From NCBI RefSeq assembly GCF_000585255.1, contig NZ_JANL01000042.1, positions 237,675 through 301,674 of the forward strand: a stretch of 64,000 bases of DNA, written 5' to 3'. How positions within the stretch are numbered: position 1 is the stretch's first letter; each line of letters opens with the position of its first letter. A program made the position numbers and the translations under genes. A model generated the notes under the pieces. That model made no database searches. It was not told the DNA's origin and saw only the letters and a program-made list of their open reading frames with translations. Below are positions 54,292-63,988 of this stretch, piece after piece. This DNA is from Alkalibacterium sp. AK22. GTDB taxonomy: Bacteria > Bacillota > Bacilli > Lactobacillales > Carnobacteriaceae_A.

Positions 54292-55155
54292 TTATTTTTC
54301 TGATGTCATGCCAGCTTCTTCCGACTTCTCTGGATAGTTGGCGTCGGTATCCGGCGCTTGCGTTTCTTCTGACGGTTCTTTCTCGTCTTTCTCATCCGTA
54401 TTGAGCGGGCTAACAGCTTCGGGTTTCACTACTCCCTGAGCTACTGTGTTCCCATATCCATGTTCAGATTCTTCTGCATCAACTGTTTTTTCCTGCCCAG
54501 TTAAATCAGGATCCTCCTCTTCATTGTTTTTCAGTTCATCATTTTCTGTTGAAGACATTCCCTCATCCTTTGATGACTGTTTATCCTCACTAGAAGTGAT
54601 TGCCTCTTTTTCTTTTTCTTTTCTTGTATCATCAGCCTGACTGGGATCGATTTCGTCACTCAAATTTTCCTTATCTGTTTCAGATGTCCGGACTTTTTTT
54701 GGATCGACATTTTCTTGTCTATGTGTTTGCTTATTGTCCTCCATTTTTTCCTGTTCCTCCTCTAAAATTTCTTCATTTAAATCTGACAGTTCCGTGTTAC
54801 TGGGAGCATCGCTATGAGCCAGAAGGATGATTTCTCCGTCTCTTAATGCGTCCATATAGTGTATAGACTGCTCATGTGACACACCGTACTCCTCCAATAC
54901 AGAGTGGGAAGCGTTGCTGTCGTAGGAATTAAATGAGAAGGTTTCTCTTATTTTTTCCCAAACACTTTCTTCTTCCACCTCTACTTTATCGATTCGAACC
55001 TCTTTAAACGTATTAATCTTTTTTTCATAATCGTTATGCTTGTCCATGACCAGAGCCAGTTCATCAGGAGTATAGCCTTCATCTTCCACTAGATTTTTAA
55101 TTACCTCGACAGCTTCTTTTTCGTCGATAAATGTCCCGATGATATGCCAATCCAT
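54292..55155 (-). CDS. YflT-domain general stress protein with long acidic tail
   Basis: A 287-residue soluble protein. The N-terminal 115 residues match the YflT/general stress protein 17M domain (GTFIDEKEAVEVIKNLVEDEGYTPDELALVMD and DALRDGEIILLAHSD). The remaining 170 residues are low complexity, dominated by Glu, Asp, Lys, Ser and Thr with strong negative charge. Function of the domain is unknown; it is stress-induced in Bacillus. ATG with GAGGA. First gene of an operon with the SDR and the 76-residue protein; a promoter lies upstream. Confidence 0.85.
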   Translation of the reverse strand: MDWHIIGTFIDEKEAVEVIKNLVEDEGYTPDELALVMDKHNDYEKKINTFKEVRIDKVEVEEESVWEKIRETFSFNSYDSNASHSVLEEYGVSHEQSIHYMDALRDGEIILLAHSDAPSNTELSDLNEEILEEEQEKMEDNKQTHRQENVDPKKVRTSETDKENLSDEIDPSQADDTRKEKEKEAITSSEDKQSSKDEGMSSTENDELKNNEEEDPDLTGQEKTVDAEESEHGYGNTVAQGVVKPEAVSPLNTDEKDEKEPSEETQAPDTDANYPEKSEEAGMTSEK

Positions 55156-55552
55156 TTCCTCACCCTTTCATTGCTTAATTTTAAATCGTTTTTGTCTGTC
55201 AATCCTATCATTCATGTTATCATTGTCTTATTCACTTGTAAAAGAATATGAACTTTGATACGAATCCAGATGACACGTTCAAACAGCTGTAACAAGAATA
55301 AAAATTAGCTAATAATTATTAATATTGTATAAATACCGCTGTTATTTTATGACTTATTAGAATCGTTCTATAATAAGATAATGATAAGAGAAAAAATTAA
55401 AGTAAAAAAATAATAATCAGCGGAAAATTTGCTAATAAAAATCAAAAAAACATATGTTTTTTATGCATAACTTGTTTTATTTCAGAAGAATTATGGTATA
55501 TTTAACATATAACATGTTATCTAATATAGGACGATAGGAAGGAATGTGTCTT
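55156..55552. other. AT-rich divergent promoter region (YflT operon / AraC gene)
   Basis: No gene in these 397 bases. The minus-strand promoter at 55214-55242 is clear. The stretch from about 55300 to 55510 is extremely A+T rich; a plus-strand TATATT (55497-55502) with TTGTTT (55472-55477, 19-base spacer) may serve the AraC gene. Nothing else was recognised. Confidence 0.45.
55214..55242 (-). promoter_or_regulatory. Promoter of the YflT stress operon
   Basis: Minus-strand -35 TTTACA (55237-55242), 17-base spacer, -10 TAACAT (55214-55219). It looks like a housekeeping sigma-A promoter rather than a SigB promoter. Confidence 0.55.
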
Positions 55553-56323
55553 ATGAAAAATAGTCAGGAAAAGAAAGAGGCACTTAAAGAAGAGCGCATT
55601 AACAAGCTGAAAGAGCTTACCAGCCAAGCAATGAACTACCGTTATCTGATACAGGACCAATTGACAGATGCTATTACAGCCGGTAATGAACAGCAGCTCG
55701 AAGAGACTCTCGATCTGATCGACACGGAAAAAGTACTGAATAATCTTGGAGCGGATAATGAAGCGGACCTGATAGAGAAGCTGAAGAGTCACTTGGTTAC
55801 GGTCAACACGTATGCAAGGATTGCGGCCAAAAACGGAGGTGTCCTCCCTCTTTATCTGCATTTAATCTATGAGCGTTTTTCCATGATCATTGATGATGCA
55901 GATTCAGTTGACTACCTTGTCAAACATGTCTATTTTGAAATCTACCGAGAATATTGTCATTCAGTCGTGCATTTTTCTAGCTCCGGTTATTCAGCGGTCA
56001 TGAAGGAAATCGTCAGCTACATTACTGAAAACCTTACCGGAGAACTGACTCTGACCAACATTGCTTCAATATATGGTATGCACCCGGTACACCTTGCAAG
56101 AAAATTCAAGCAGGAAACCGGTAATACCTTTATCGGCTATGTCAATCAGCAGCGTGTATATCTGGCGAAGTACTATTTCCACTTGGGTGAACATCAGCTC
56201 AGTGAAGTAGCCAACCTGGCAGGATTCAACAGCCACTCCTACTTTACCAAGGTATTCAAGAAAATTACTGGTAAGACACCAACCAAATACCTGAAAGAAC
56301 TGCCTGAATGTGAAAAAGTCTAA
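55553..56323 (+). CDS. AraC-family transcriptional regulator
   Basis: A 256-residue regulator with an all-helical N-terminal domain of no obvious ligand family (about 1-145; no cupin pattern) and a C-terminal AraC DNA-binding domain (about 155-250) with both helix-turn-helices: LTLTNIASIYGMHPVHLARKFKQETG and LSEVANLAGFNSHSYFTKVFKKITGKTP. Start ATG at 55553 with GGAAGG upstream. It is divergent from the YflT operon and convergent with the tocopherol-cyclase-like gene; target genes unknown. Confidence 0.88.
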   Translation: MKNSQEKKEALKEERINKLKELTSQAMNYRYLIQDQLTDAITAGNEQQLEETLDLIDTEKVLNNLGADNEADLIEKLKSHLVTVNTYARIAAKNGGVLPLYLHLIYERFSMIIDDADSVDYLVKHVYFEIYREYCHSVVHFSSSGYSAVMKEIVSYITENLTGELTLTNIASIYGMHPVHLARKFKQETGNTFIGYVNQQRVYLAKYYFHLGEHQLSEVANLAGFNSHSYFTKVFKKITGKTPTKYLKELPECEKV

Positions 56324-56330
56324 ACCTGAT

Positions 56331-56372
56331 CACAATAAAAAGGATGCCTTAGTGGCATCCTTTTTATTGTCT
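56331..56372. terminator. Bidirectional terminator (AraC gene / tocopherol-cyclase-like gene)
   Basis: A 17-bp perfect stem (56332-56348 with 56354-56370) with a small loop and internal A/T runs. Confidence 0.9.
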
Positions 56373-56380
56373 GTCCAAAC

Positions 56381-57322
56381 TCAAACCCAATTAACTTTTT
56401 CAGCCGCTGCATAGTTGCTGCTAAGTTTTTCAGAATTGCCTCTGCACTGGGAAAATTCTATGAGCATAGAGGCCTGGATTGTCTCTTTAATTATATAATC
56501 CATGCGGGCATTCATAGGGGCAACCAGTGGATGGTCCCCTGTTATTTTAACTGACACAGATAAAGTCTTAAACGAATTCTTTAGTTGAACAGTATATCCG
56601 CCGAACGCTTTATTGGCACAAACGGTTGCTTTTGTCCCTAGATAAGAAGCAAAACGATGTTCTTTCTCACCATCATGGTAGACAGCAATATTCCCTTGGC
56701 TGCTCCATCGCCCTTTTTCAAGCAAAGCTACCGCTAAAAAAAGTGAGGCTCTGGGATTTTCCTTAAAATGATTACATTGTGCCCAAACGTAGCGTGAAGG
56801 AAAGGAATGCCCCCTGTCTTTTTCGATATAGCCTCTGCCGTCCTGAACACTTATCCTTTCCCCATTAAGATAGACCCAGCCGGTAACCTTATGATTCATG
56901 CTGACAATATTATGGGAACACGGCATACGAACATATTCAAGGGGTCCCATGATGGTTGGAGCAAAAAAAGATTGCTTAACTGGAGAGAATATGCCAAAAC
57001 TCAAATTGAGCCGGATGCGGTTATCCCCATCATCCAGACTTGCCTTGACTCCCTTTTCACTCAGTACAACGTTTGGCAGCAGAACAGTTTCCGGATAGCC
57101 GACAGTATCAAAAGCAGATCTTGGATACGTGAGTTTTCCGCTCCATTGACTGTGCTTGTAACTAATATTGTACTGTATGAAGGACTCGTTTTCTGAAAAA
57201 TGCGCCACTCCCGGAATCAGCGCAATTGAAAGCTCATTTTTTGGATCTGTACATTTGACATACCAGCCCTCAAAGTAATTATCATACTTGTTGTTGCCCT
57301 GAAACAGAAACCGGTCTGACAT
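56381..57322 (-). CDS. Tocopherol cyclase-like family protein
   Basis: A 313-residue soluble protein with the tocopherol-cyclase-like fold: YFEGWYVKCTDP near the N-terminus and GYIEKDRGHSFPSRYVWAQCNHF in the middle, both hallmarks of the family. Bacteria of this type make no tocopherol; the bacterial homologues have no known reaction, though a hydrophobic small-molecule ligand is plausible. The ATG at 57322 has AAGGAG at 8 bases, and that ribosome binding site overlaps the nnrE stop codon, implying coupled expression. Confidence 0.82.
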   Translation of the reverse strand: MSDRFLFQGNNKYDNYFEGWYVKCTDPKNELSIALIPGVAHFSENESFIQYNISYKHSQWSGKLTYPRSAFDTVGYPETVLLPNVVLSEKGVKASLDDGDNRIRLNLSFGIFSPVKQSFFAPTIMGPLEYVRMPCSHNIVSMNHKVTGWVYLNGERISVQDGRGYIEKDRGHSFPSRYVWAQCNHFKENPRASLFLAVALLEKGRWSSQGNIAVYHDGEKEHRFASYLGTKATVCANKAFGGYTVQLKNSFKTLSVSVKITGDHPLVAPMNARMDYIIKETIQASMLIEFSQCRGNSEKLSSNYAAAEKVNWV

Positions 57323-57327
57323 GATGC

Positions 57328-57984
57328 TCACTCCTTATTCAGTGCTTCTAGTAACAGACTTTCTCTAGGATATCCAATGTCCAGCTCTTCAACGTCACCT
57401 GTCCATTCAACGGCTTTTGCATGCTCAAATCCCTTCTTATAAAAGCCAATAGTAAACGTCCGGTTAGCCTTAACTGCTTCGCTGAAGACTTGGCCGGTGT
57501 CAGCCTCAAGTCCAGAGGGGATATCCAGTGCTACGATTTCTGCACCACTGGCATTGATACATTGGATAGCCTCCAGATAAGAACCTGCAACGGCTCTATT
57601 AAGCCCGATTCCGAATATGGCGTCAACAATAATCCAGTCGCCTGCCTCTGTACTTGCTAACCCGTCCTCCTTCTCAGGTACTTTAAGATTTCTTATAATA
57701 GTGAGTTGTGTCTGTTCCTCCTCTGTTGCAAATGAAAAGTCCCCGACTAAGTTGACAGCAACGTGTCTCCCTGCCTGATAAAGAAGTCTGGCAACCGCCA
57801 GACCATCGCCTCCATTATTTCCTGTTCCACAGTAAATTAAAAAAGCTTTCTTTGGATAATACTCTGACAGTTTTGCTGTTATTGCTAAAGCGGCTCTTTC
57901 CATTAAAACCATTGAAGGAATACCTATTTCTTCTATAGTATAGCGGTCGATTGCCTTAATTTCGGACGCGCTCAGGCTTCTCAT
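57328..57984 (-). CDS. nnrE: NAD(P)H-hydrate epimerase
   Basis: Epimerises R- to S-NAD(P)HX, the first step of nicotinamide-nucleotide repair. The 218-residue protein is a stand-alone YjeF_N domain: MVLMERAA, the GTGNNGGDGLAVARLL loop, and catalytic Asp in VDAIFGIGL and DIPSGLEADTG. The ADP/ATP-dependent dehydratase is not fused and not in the window. ATG at 57984 with AAGGGG. The tocopherol-cyclase-like gene follows with no gap. Confidence 0.94.
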   Translation of the reverse strand: MRSLSASEIKAIDRYTIEEIGIPSMVLMERAALAITAKLSEYYPKKAFLIYCGTGNNGGDGLAVARLLYQAGRHVAVNLVGDFSFATEEEQTQLTIIRNLKVPEKEDGLASTEAGDWIIVDAIFGIGLNRAVAGSYLEAIQCINASGAEIVALDIPSGLEADTGQVFSEAVKANRTFTIGFYKKGFEHAKAVEWTGDVEELDIGYPRESLLLEALNKE

Positions 57985-58060
57985 GCAATAAACCCCTTTC
58001 ATTAATATACGTCAGTATAGCAAAAAAGGAGTCTGTAAGTATACAAACTCCCCTCTATTG

Positions 58061-58960
58061 TCAGCTATTTAATATGTCTGTCAGCAAATCCGGATTGAAC
58101 TGCCTGTCTTTCAGCATTTGAATTTCATGCTTATATGGTGCCTTCTTACTTTTTTTATCTTCACCAACGTAAGGCGTTTCTAAAATTTTAGGAAGCCGTG
58201 CTAGCTTGGGGTGATGCACGACATGAGACAGAGCTTCAAAGCCAATTTCGCCAAATCCAATATTGGCATGCCGGTCCTTGGCTGCTCCCTGAATGTTTTT
58301 GGAATCATTAACATGAATGACTTTGAGCTTGTCCAAGCCAATGATCTGGTCAAAAGTTTCTAGGACGCCATCAAAATCTTCTCTAACGTTATAGCCGGCA
58401 TCATGAATATGACATGTATCAAGCGTGACAGAAACTTTATCCTTGAGTTCAACTTTTTCAATAATCTGTGCCAGTTCTTCAAATGAACGTCCGATTTCTG
58501 TACCTTTGCCTGCCATTGTCTCGAGAGCAATCTGCAGCTTCTGTTCTTCATGCAACATTTCATTCAGCCCCTGGGCAATCTGATCGATAGCTGGTTCGAC
58601 GCCTGCTCCCACGTGAGCTCCCGGATGCATGGTCATTTGCGTAGCACCCAGTGCTTCTGCCCGTCTGATTTCTTCTTTCATAAATTCAACAGCAAAAGCA
58701 TAATTCTCTTTCTTGATTGTATTACCTAAATTAATGATATAAGGGGCGTGTACGACGATATCAGCAACCTCTATGCCATTTTCAGACATAAAGGCCTGTC
58801 CGGCTACGATGTTCATTTCTTCTATTGCTTTACGCCGGGTGTTTTGAGGCGCTCCTGTATAAATCATGAAGGTGCCAGCATTATAGCCAGCCGCCTCCTT
58901 TGCTGCACCAAGCAGCATATCTTTCCCTTTCATTGATACGTGTGACCCTAGTAAAACCAT
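58061..58960 (-). CDS. nfo: Endonuclease IV
   Basis: AP endonuclease of base-excision repair. The 299-residue TIM-barrel protein shows the trinuclear zinc ligands in order: [65 protein letters not shown] and LETPY. ATG with GGAGG that lies inside the aspS end; only one base separates the two genes, so it is translationally linked to aspS in the hisS-aspS-nfo order. Confidence 0.96.
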   Translation of the reverse strand: MVLLGSHVSMKGKDMLLGAAKEAAGYNAGTFMIYTGAPQNTRRKAIEEMNIVAGQAFMSENGIEVADIVVHAPYIINLGNTIKKENYAFAVEFMKEEIRRAEALGATQMTMHPGAHVGAGVEPAIDQIAQGLNEMLHEEQKLQIALETMAGKGTEIGRSFEELAQIIEKVELKDKVSVTLDTCHIHDAGYNVREDFDGVLETFDQIIGLDKLKVIHVNDSKNIQGAAKDRHANIGFGEIGFEALSHVVHHPKLARLPKILETPYVGEDKKSKKAPYKHEIQMLKDRQFNPDLLTDILNS

Positions 58961-58961
58961 G

Positions 58962-60743
58962 TTATTCCTCCATTTTTTCTTCTGTCTGCAGTGACAGTTT
59001 CAGCTCGTCAAGCTGCGGCTGAGATACAACTGACGGTGCATTGGTCAATGGATCCATTGCTTTTCCGTTTTTAGGGAAAGCAATCACTTCTCTAATATTT
59101 TCTTCGTCTGCCAAAATCATGACCAGTCGGTCCAGTCCAAAAGCAATTCCGCCATGCGGTGGAAAACCGTAGTCAAGGGCGTCGAGCAAGAAGCCAAATT
59201 GACTTTCCGCTTCCTCTTGAGTAAAGCCAAGAGCCTTGAACATATCTTCCTGCAGTTCTCTGGTGTGAATTCTTAAAGACCCCCCACCGATTTCATAACC
59301 GTTCAAGACGACATCATAAGCTTCTGCCATCGCTTTTTCTGGACTAGTTTTTAATAATGGAATATCCTTTTCCGCAGGCATGGTAAACGGATGATGGGCA
59401 GCGTTATATCTGCCTTCCTCTTCATCATACTCAAGCAGTGGCCACTCGATAATCCAGGCAAATTTCAGCTGGTTCTGATCAATCAGTCCGAGCTCTTTAC
59501 CTAAATGATTTCTCAATGCTCCCAAAGCATCGTAAACAACTTTAGCTGAATCTGCGACAAACAAAAGCAAATCTCCAGCTTCGGCTTCCATCTTGCTCAA
59601 TATGGCAGCCTGCTGATCTTCATCACTGAAAAATTTAGATATCGGCCCAGTCAACCCTTCTGCTGTTACTTTCATCCAGGCAAGGCCTTTAGCACCATAG
59701 ATTTTAGCTACCGCCTCCAAAGCATCGATATTCTTACGTGAGTACTGCGCAGCTGCTCCCTTGACAGTCAGTCCTTTAACAAGCCCTCCCGTTTCGATTG
59801 CAGAAGAAAAGACTTTGAATGAGGAAGACTGAGCAACCTCTTTCAAGTCGATCAGTTCCATGTCAAATCGCAAGTCAGGCTTGTCACTACCGAAACGGTC
59901 CAAAGCTTCTTGGTGCGTGAGTCTTGGGAAAGGCGTATTTATCTCTACCCCTTTGACGTCTTTGACAAGCTTGACAAACAACTCTTCCATCAGCGACTGA
60001 ATGTCTTCTTTATCGGTAAAGCTTGTTTCGATATCGACCTGCGTAAATTCAGGCTGTCTGTCACCACGCAGATCTTCATCACGAAAACAGCGGACAATCT
60101 GATAGTACTTATCGTAGCCGGAACTCATCAGCAATTGCTTAAACAGCTGAGGTGACTGTGGCAAGGCAAAAAATTTGCCTGAGTTTACTCTGGAAGGCAC
60201 GAGGTAGTCCCTAGCTCCTTCTGGCGTAGACTTGGTTAGGTAAGGTGTCTCAATATCTAGGAACCCTTTGCTATCTAAGAAGTCTCTAAAGGCTTTTTTT
60301 ACATTATGTCTCATTTTAATGTTCTTTTGCATACGTGGGCGCTTAAGGTCCAAATAGCGGTATTTCAACCGTAAATCATCCGAGACTTCGCCTGAATCGC
60401 TTATGTCAAAAACAGGTGTCTTAGACGCACTCAATATTTCGATTGAATGGGCTACCAGTTCAACTGAGCCAGTCGCCAATTCCTGATTTACTTGACCATC
60501 TGCACGGGCGACTATTTCTCCTGTGACGGATACAATATATTCAGACCGGACACTGTCCGCTGTCTTTAACGCTTCCGGACTGATTGCGTCATTAAAGACA
60601 ACCTGGAGGATGCCTTCCCGGTCTCTTAAATCAATAAAAATCATGCCACCTAAGTCACGTCTTTTTTGAACCCATCCCTTGACCGTTATTGTCTGTGATT
60701 CATGTTCTGTTCTTACTTCTCCGCAGTACATTGATCGTTTCAT
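58962..60743 (-). CDS. aspS: Aspartyl-tRNA synthetase
   Basis: Charges tRNA-Asp. The 593-residue bacterial-type enzyme has the OB anticodon-binding domain (about 1-105), class II motifs ([58 protein letters not shown]) and the GAD insertion (about 290-410). ATG with AAGGAG. It follows hisS after 4 bases and is controlled by the same T-box leader; nfo follows after one base. Confidence 0.97.
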   Translation of the reverse strand: MKRSMYCGEVRTEHESQTITVKGWVQKRRDLGGMIFIDLRDREGILQVVFNDAISPEALKTADSVRSEYIVSVTGEIVARADGQVNQELATGSVELVAHSIEILSASKTPVFDISDSGEVSDDLRLKYRYLDLKRPRMQKNIKMRHNVKKAFRDFLDSKGFLDIETPYLTKSTPEGARDYLVPSRVNSGKFFALPQSPQLFKQLLMSSGYDKYYQIVRCFRDEDLRGDRQPEFTQVDIETSFTDKEDIQSLMEELFVKLVKDVKGVEINTPFPRLTHQEALDRFGSDKPDLRFDMELIDLKEVAQSSSFKVFSSAIETGGLVKGLTVKGAAAQYSRKNIDALEAVAKIYGAKGLAWMKVTAEGLTGPISKFFSDEDQQAAILSKMEAEAGDLLLFVADSAKVVYDALGALRNHLGKELGLIDQNQLKFAWIIEWPLLEYDEEEGRYNAAHHPFTMPAEKDIPLLKTSPEKAMAEAYDVVLNGYEIGGGSLRIHTRELQEDMFKALGFTQEEAESQFGFLLDALDYGFPPHGGIAFGLDRLVMILADEENIREVIAFPKNGKAMDPLTNAPSVVSQPQLDELKLSLQTEEKMEE

Positions 60744-60747
60744 GCTG

Positions 60748-62061
60748 TCATTCTCCTTTTTCTAATTTAAGAATCAGTTCTTTATATGTTCTTGTGAAAT
60801 CGGCATAAAGCTTTTCAAGTGAGACTTCAGCTTGCTTGCCTGTTGTCAGATTTTTCACTTTGACCACATTTGTCACTATCTCAGCATCTCCAAATGTAAA
60901 GACCAGACGGGCATTCATCTTGTCCGCTGTCTTAAACTGCTTGGCCGGCTTTCTGTTCATAAATTCGCGCTCGACTGCCAGTCCATTGTGTCTTAGATGG
61001 TACGCCAAGCGATTCGCTGCACGGTCCGCCTGCTCGCCGATAGTCACAATAAAGGCATCCAGCTGACTCATTTCAGGGAATGGATAGTCCATATGATCCA
61101 ATAGCAGAATAAGCCGTTCAAGTCCACAGCCAAAGCCGAATGCTGGTGTGTCTGGAACTGATTTCCCTCCAACTTCTTCTACAAGCCCGTCATACCGTCC
61201 GCCGGCACAGATTGTGGCATTTGCCCCAAATTTGGGATTAGTCGTAATGACTTCAAAAATTGTATCATTATAATAATCCAGTCCTCTAACCATATTTGTA
61301 TCAATGATATAAGGAATATTCAGATCACTCAGCATCTCCTTGACAGCCTCAAAGTGACGCCTGGATTCCTCATCGAGATAATCTAGAATCGAAGGAGCTC
61401 CTTTGACAATGGCCTGATCGCCCTTGTCTTTGCTGTCCAGAACACGAAGCGGATTTTTGTACAGACGCTCTTTTGAGTCCCTACTCAGTTGGTCGAAGTG
61501 CGGCTCCAGAAAAGCAATCAGCGCTTTTCTATACTCTTTTCTGGATTCTTTGCTGCCCAGAGAGTTGATGACTAACTTCAAGTCACTGATTTCGTACTGT
61601 TTAAACAGATCCATTGCTAAAACCATTGTTTCGACATCTGTTGCAGGATTGCGGCTGCCAAAAACTTCGACACCTAGCTGATGAAACTGTCTCTGCCTTC
61701 CACTTTGTGGACGTTCGTATCGAAACATTGGCCCGGTGTAGAAAAGTTTAACAGGTTTGTGATGTTCAGGACCATACAGTTTGTTCTCGACATAAGCTCT
61801 GACTACTCCTGCAGTTCCCTCCGGCCTCAAGGCGATATGGCGGTCTCCTTTATCTTTAAAGTCATACATTTCCTTGGTCACGATATCACTGGTTTCCCCT
61901 ACTCCCCGGGCAAACAGTTCCAGTTGCTCGAACATTGGCGTTCTAATTTCTTTGAATTGATACGTGTGCAAAACAGCCTTTGCTTTTTCTTCAACAAACT
62001 GCCACTTATTCGTGTCAATAGGCAGCAAATCAGCTGTACCTTTCAATTTCTGATAGACCAT
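60748..62061 (-). CDS. hisS: Histidyl-tRNA synthetase
   Basis: Charges tRNA-His. The 437-residue class II enzyme has KGTADLLP, motif 2 ([29 protein letters not shown]), the histidine-specific [10 protein letters not shown] and AGGRYDGL, motif 3 ([13 protein letters not shown]) and the C-terminal anticodon-binding domain (about 335-425). ATG with AGGAGG. First gene of hisS-aspS, under the T-box leader at 62100-62326. Confidence 0.97.
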   Translation of the reverse strand: MVYQKLKGTADLLPIDTNKWQFVEEKAKAVLHTYQFKEIRTPMFEQLELFARGVGETSDIVTKEMYDFKDKGDRHIALRPEGTAGVVRAYVENKLYGPEHHKPVKLFYTGPMFRYERPQSGRQRQFHQLGVEVFGSRNPATDVETMVLAMDLFKQYEISDLKLVINSLGSKESRKEYRKALIAFLEPHFDQLSRDSKERLYKNPLRVLDSKDKGDQAIVKGAPSILDYLDEESRRHFEAVKEMLSDLNIPYIIDTNMVRGLDYYNDTIFEVITTNPKFGANATICAGGRYDGLVEEVGGKSVPDTPAFGFGCGLERLILLLDHMDYPFPEMSQLDAFIVTIGEQADRAANRLAYHLRHNGLAVEREFMNRKPAKQFKTADKMNARLVFTFGDAEIVTNVVKVKNLTTGKQAEVSLEKLYADFTRTYKELILKLEKGE

Positions 62062-62099
62062 TTCTTTTCCTCCTATTCAAAAAATATCTGTAAAATAAA

Positions 62100-62326
62100 A
62101 AAAGCCTTTCTCTGTTCATATGAACAGAGAAAGGACGTGTCAGCTTTTCACGCGGTGCCACCTTCATTCAGAAAATGCCTGGGCATTTTCTCTTGACAGA
62201 TTTAACGCTCTCACGTGACAAGTCTCCTCATCAATCCTCTAAGGTGTCATTCCATCAGCCTACCTAGATCCCTCTCAGCCGGGGAGGATCCTCTCTACAA
62301 AGCGGCTCGATGTGCAGTTCTCAGTA
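62100..62326 (-). promoter_or_regulatory. T-box leader of hisS-aspS
   Basis: On the minus strand the leader shows the conserved T-box AAGGTGGCACCGCG (62151-62164) and an intrinsic terminator with the palindrome at 62105-62134 followed by a T run. The Stem I elements are AGAGAGGATCC at the 5' end and a specifier loop with GAATGACACCTT. By comparison with other T-boxes the codon before CTT is CAC (His), and it overlaps GAC (Asp). A -10 TATACT (62332-62337) precedes it. Uncharged tRNA binding would allow read-through into hisS-aspS. Confidence 0.92.
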
Positions 62327-62486
62327 CGGATAGTATACTATTTCAAGTCTTTTTTTAGCTTACTAGAAAGTATCTACAAAGTCAACAGGACAGATATCTT
62401 GCAAACCTTTACACTTTGTATAGTATTTCAACCTGATCCGGCGTATAATAAAAAGAGCTGGATTGAACATTTATATTATTAGTGCA

Positions 62487-62515
62487 TTGTCAAGTAAATA
62501 GTTATCGCATATAAT
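62487..62515 (+). promoter_or_regulatory. Promoter of the amidase gene
   Basis: -35 TTGTCA (62487-62492), 17-base spacer, consensus -10 TATAAT (62510-62515), 35 bases before the start codon. Confidence 0.8.
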
Positions 62516-62550
62516 AGGACTATCTTAATAATTAAAAAAGGAGGTGCCTC

Positions 62551-63876
62551 ATGAAAGAGAGAGACTTACATAAGCCGTTCAGCAAACGGGTTTTTCTTTT
62601 CATCGTTCTGGCCTTGTTTGCACTAATGATTGGTTCGCTGGCAGCTTTAGCCAACGAAAATAAGGTTACCGTGATGACCAGTACCCTTAATGTCCGTTAC
62701 GGACCTGGTTTGTCACATGAGATTTTAACCCAAGTACATGAAGAGGACTCATTGAATATATTAGGAGAAGAAAATCAGTGGTACAAAGTTCGCCTTTCCA
62801 ATAACAATATAGGCTGGGTCGCTAGCTGGCTGGTCGAAAATGAGGAAGTTTCAGCGGACACAAGGGCTAATGGACGCATCAGCGGAAATCAGGTTAATAT
62901 TAGACAATTTTCTTCAGCCGATTCTCCTGTCTTGGGCACCGTCAACATGAATGAAGAATACCAAATTTTGTATACAGAAGGCGACTGGGTACAGATTTTA
63001 TATGGCGGCCGGGTAGCCTGGATCCATGCAAATTACATTGAACGCCTTGACAGCACGGTCATTGCTGCATCGTCAGAGGAAACAAACGGACATCAGATTC
63101 GAATCGGTATGAATCCAACAAATATACGGTCCAGTCCAGATGCTAATGCGCCTTTAGTCCAGACCGTCAGCTCGGTTGAAACATACATGGTAATCGGAGA
63201 AGAAAACAGCTGGTATGAAATCGAACTGTCTGATGGCTCTACTGCCTTCGTCGCTAGCTGGCTCACCGAACCCGTAACGGATGAAAATGAGGCTAGCGCG
63301 CAATCCAGTCAAGCAGCTGCTCTTCCGGCCACACACCTTTCAGAAGCGACTATCGTCATTGATGCTGGACACGGCGGCCACGATCCTGGTGCCGTAGCCA
63401 AAACTGGTTTTACGGAAGCGGACATTGCACTGGCAACGTCTCTCAAAATTGCTGAAAACTTGCGTACAGCAGGAGCAAATGTCATCATGACTCGAACAGA
63501 TGATACCTTTGTGACCTTGAATGACCGAGTGTATTATGCTCACCGGGCTCATGCCGATGCTTTTATCAGTATCCACTACGATGCCGTTGATATTCCAAAC
63601 TCGATGTCTGGAACGACCACCTATTACTACTCAGAAAATGAAAGAGAACTGGCAGATACGATCAATCACTATCTTATTCAAAATGGACCACTGAGAAACA
63701 ACGGAGTCAGACATGGCAACTACTTTGTACTGAACAGTAACCACCGACCGTCCATACTACTAGAACTGGGATATATGAACCATGATCATGATATTACTCT
63801 GATTAACACAGCTCACTACCATCAGACAATAGCGGATGCCGTCTATTACGGACTGTCATCCTACTTCTCACCTTAG
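62551..63876 (+). CDS. N-acetylmuramoyl-L-alanine amidase with SH3b repeats
   Basis: Secreted cell-wall hydrolase of 441 residues. A signal peptide (cleavage predicted after ALA34) is followed by three bacterial SH3 domains (about 38-98, 108-165, 187-245), each with NVR/NIR and GWVASWL-like ends, and an Amidase_3 domain (about 265-440). The zinc site is visible in IDAGHGGHDPGA, the Glu after it, and SIHYDAV; the catalytic Glu is in LLELGYMNH. It cleaves the muramoyl-alanine bond. ATG with GGAGGTG. It is divergent from hisS, as in several relatives. Confidence 0.94.
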   Translation: MKERDLHKPFSKRVFLFIVLALFALMIGSLAALANENKVTVMTSTLNVRYGPGLSHEILTQVHEEDSLNILGEENQWYKVRLSNNNIGWVASWLVENEEVSADTRANGRISGNQVNIRQFSSADSPVLGTVNMNEEYQILYTEGDWVQILYGGRVAWIHANYIERLDSTVIAASSEETNGHQIRIGMNPTNIRSSPDANAPLVQTVSSVETYMVIGEENSWYEIELSDGSTAFVASWLTEPVTDENEASAQSSQAAALPATHLSEATIVIDAGHGGHDPGAVAKTGFTEADIALATSLKIAENLRTAGANVIMTRTDDTFVTLNDRVYYAHRAHADAFISIHYDAVDIPNSMSGTTTYYYSENERELADTINHYLIQNGPLRNNGVRHGNYFVLNSNHRPSILLELGYMNHDHDITLINTAHYHQTIADAVYYGLSSYFSP

Positions 63877-63925
63877 TATTGAATAGATAATTTAAAAGGC
63901 AGCAGAAGCGGTAATTGGTGATATG

Positions 63926-63980
63926 CTCCCCTTATAGTAGACAGAGAAATAATAAAAATTCTCTGACACTATAAAGGGAG
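63926..63980 (+). repeat. Long hairpin sequestering the ribosome binding site of the last gene
   Basis: CTCCCCTTATAGT (63926-63938) pairs with ACTATAAAGGGAG (63968-63980) with one mismatch, and CAGAGAA (63942-63948) with TTCTCTG (63959-63965). The right arm contains the GGGAG ribosome binding site of the ATG at 63989. Inverted ends with this property are typical of insertion sequences. Confidence 0.6.
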
Positions 63981-63988
63981 TTTTTGCC

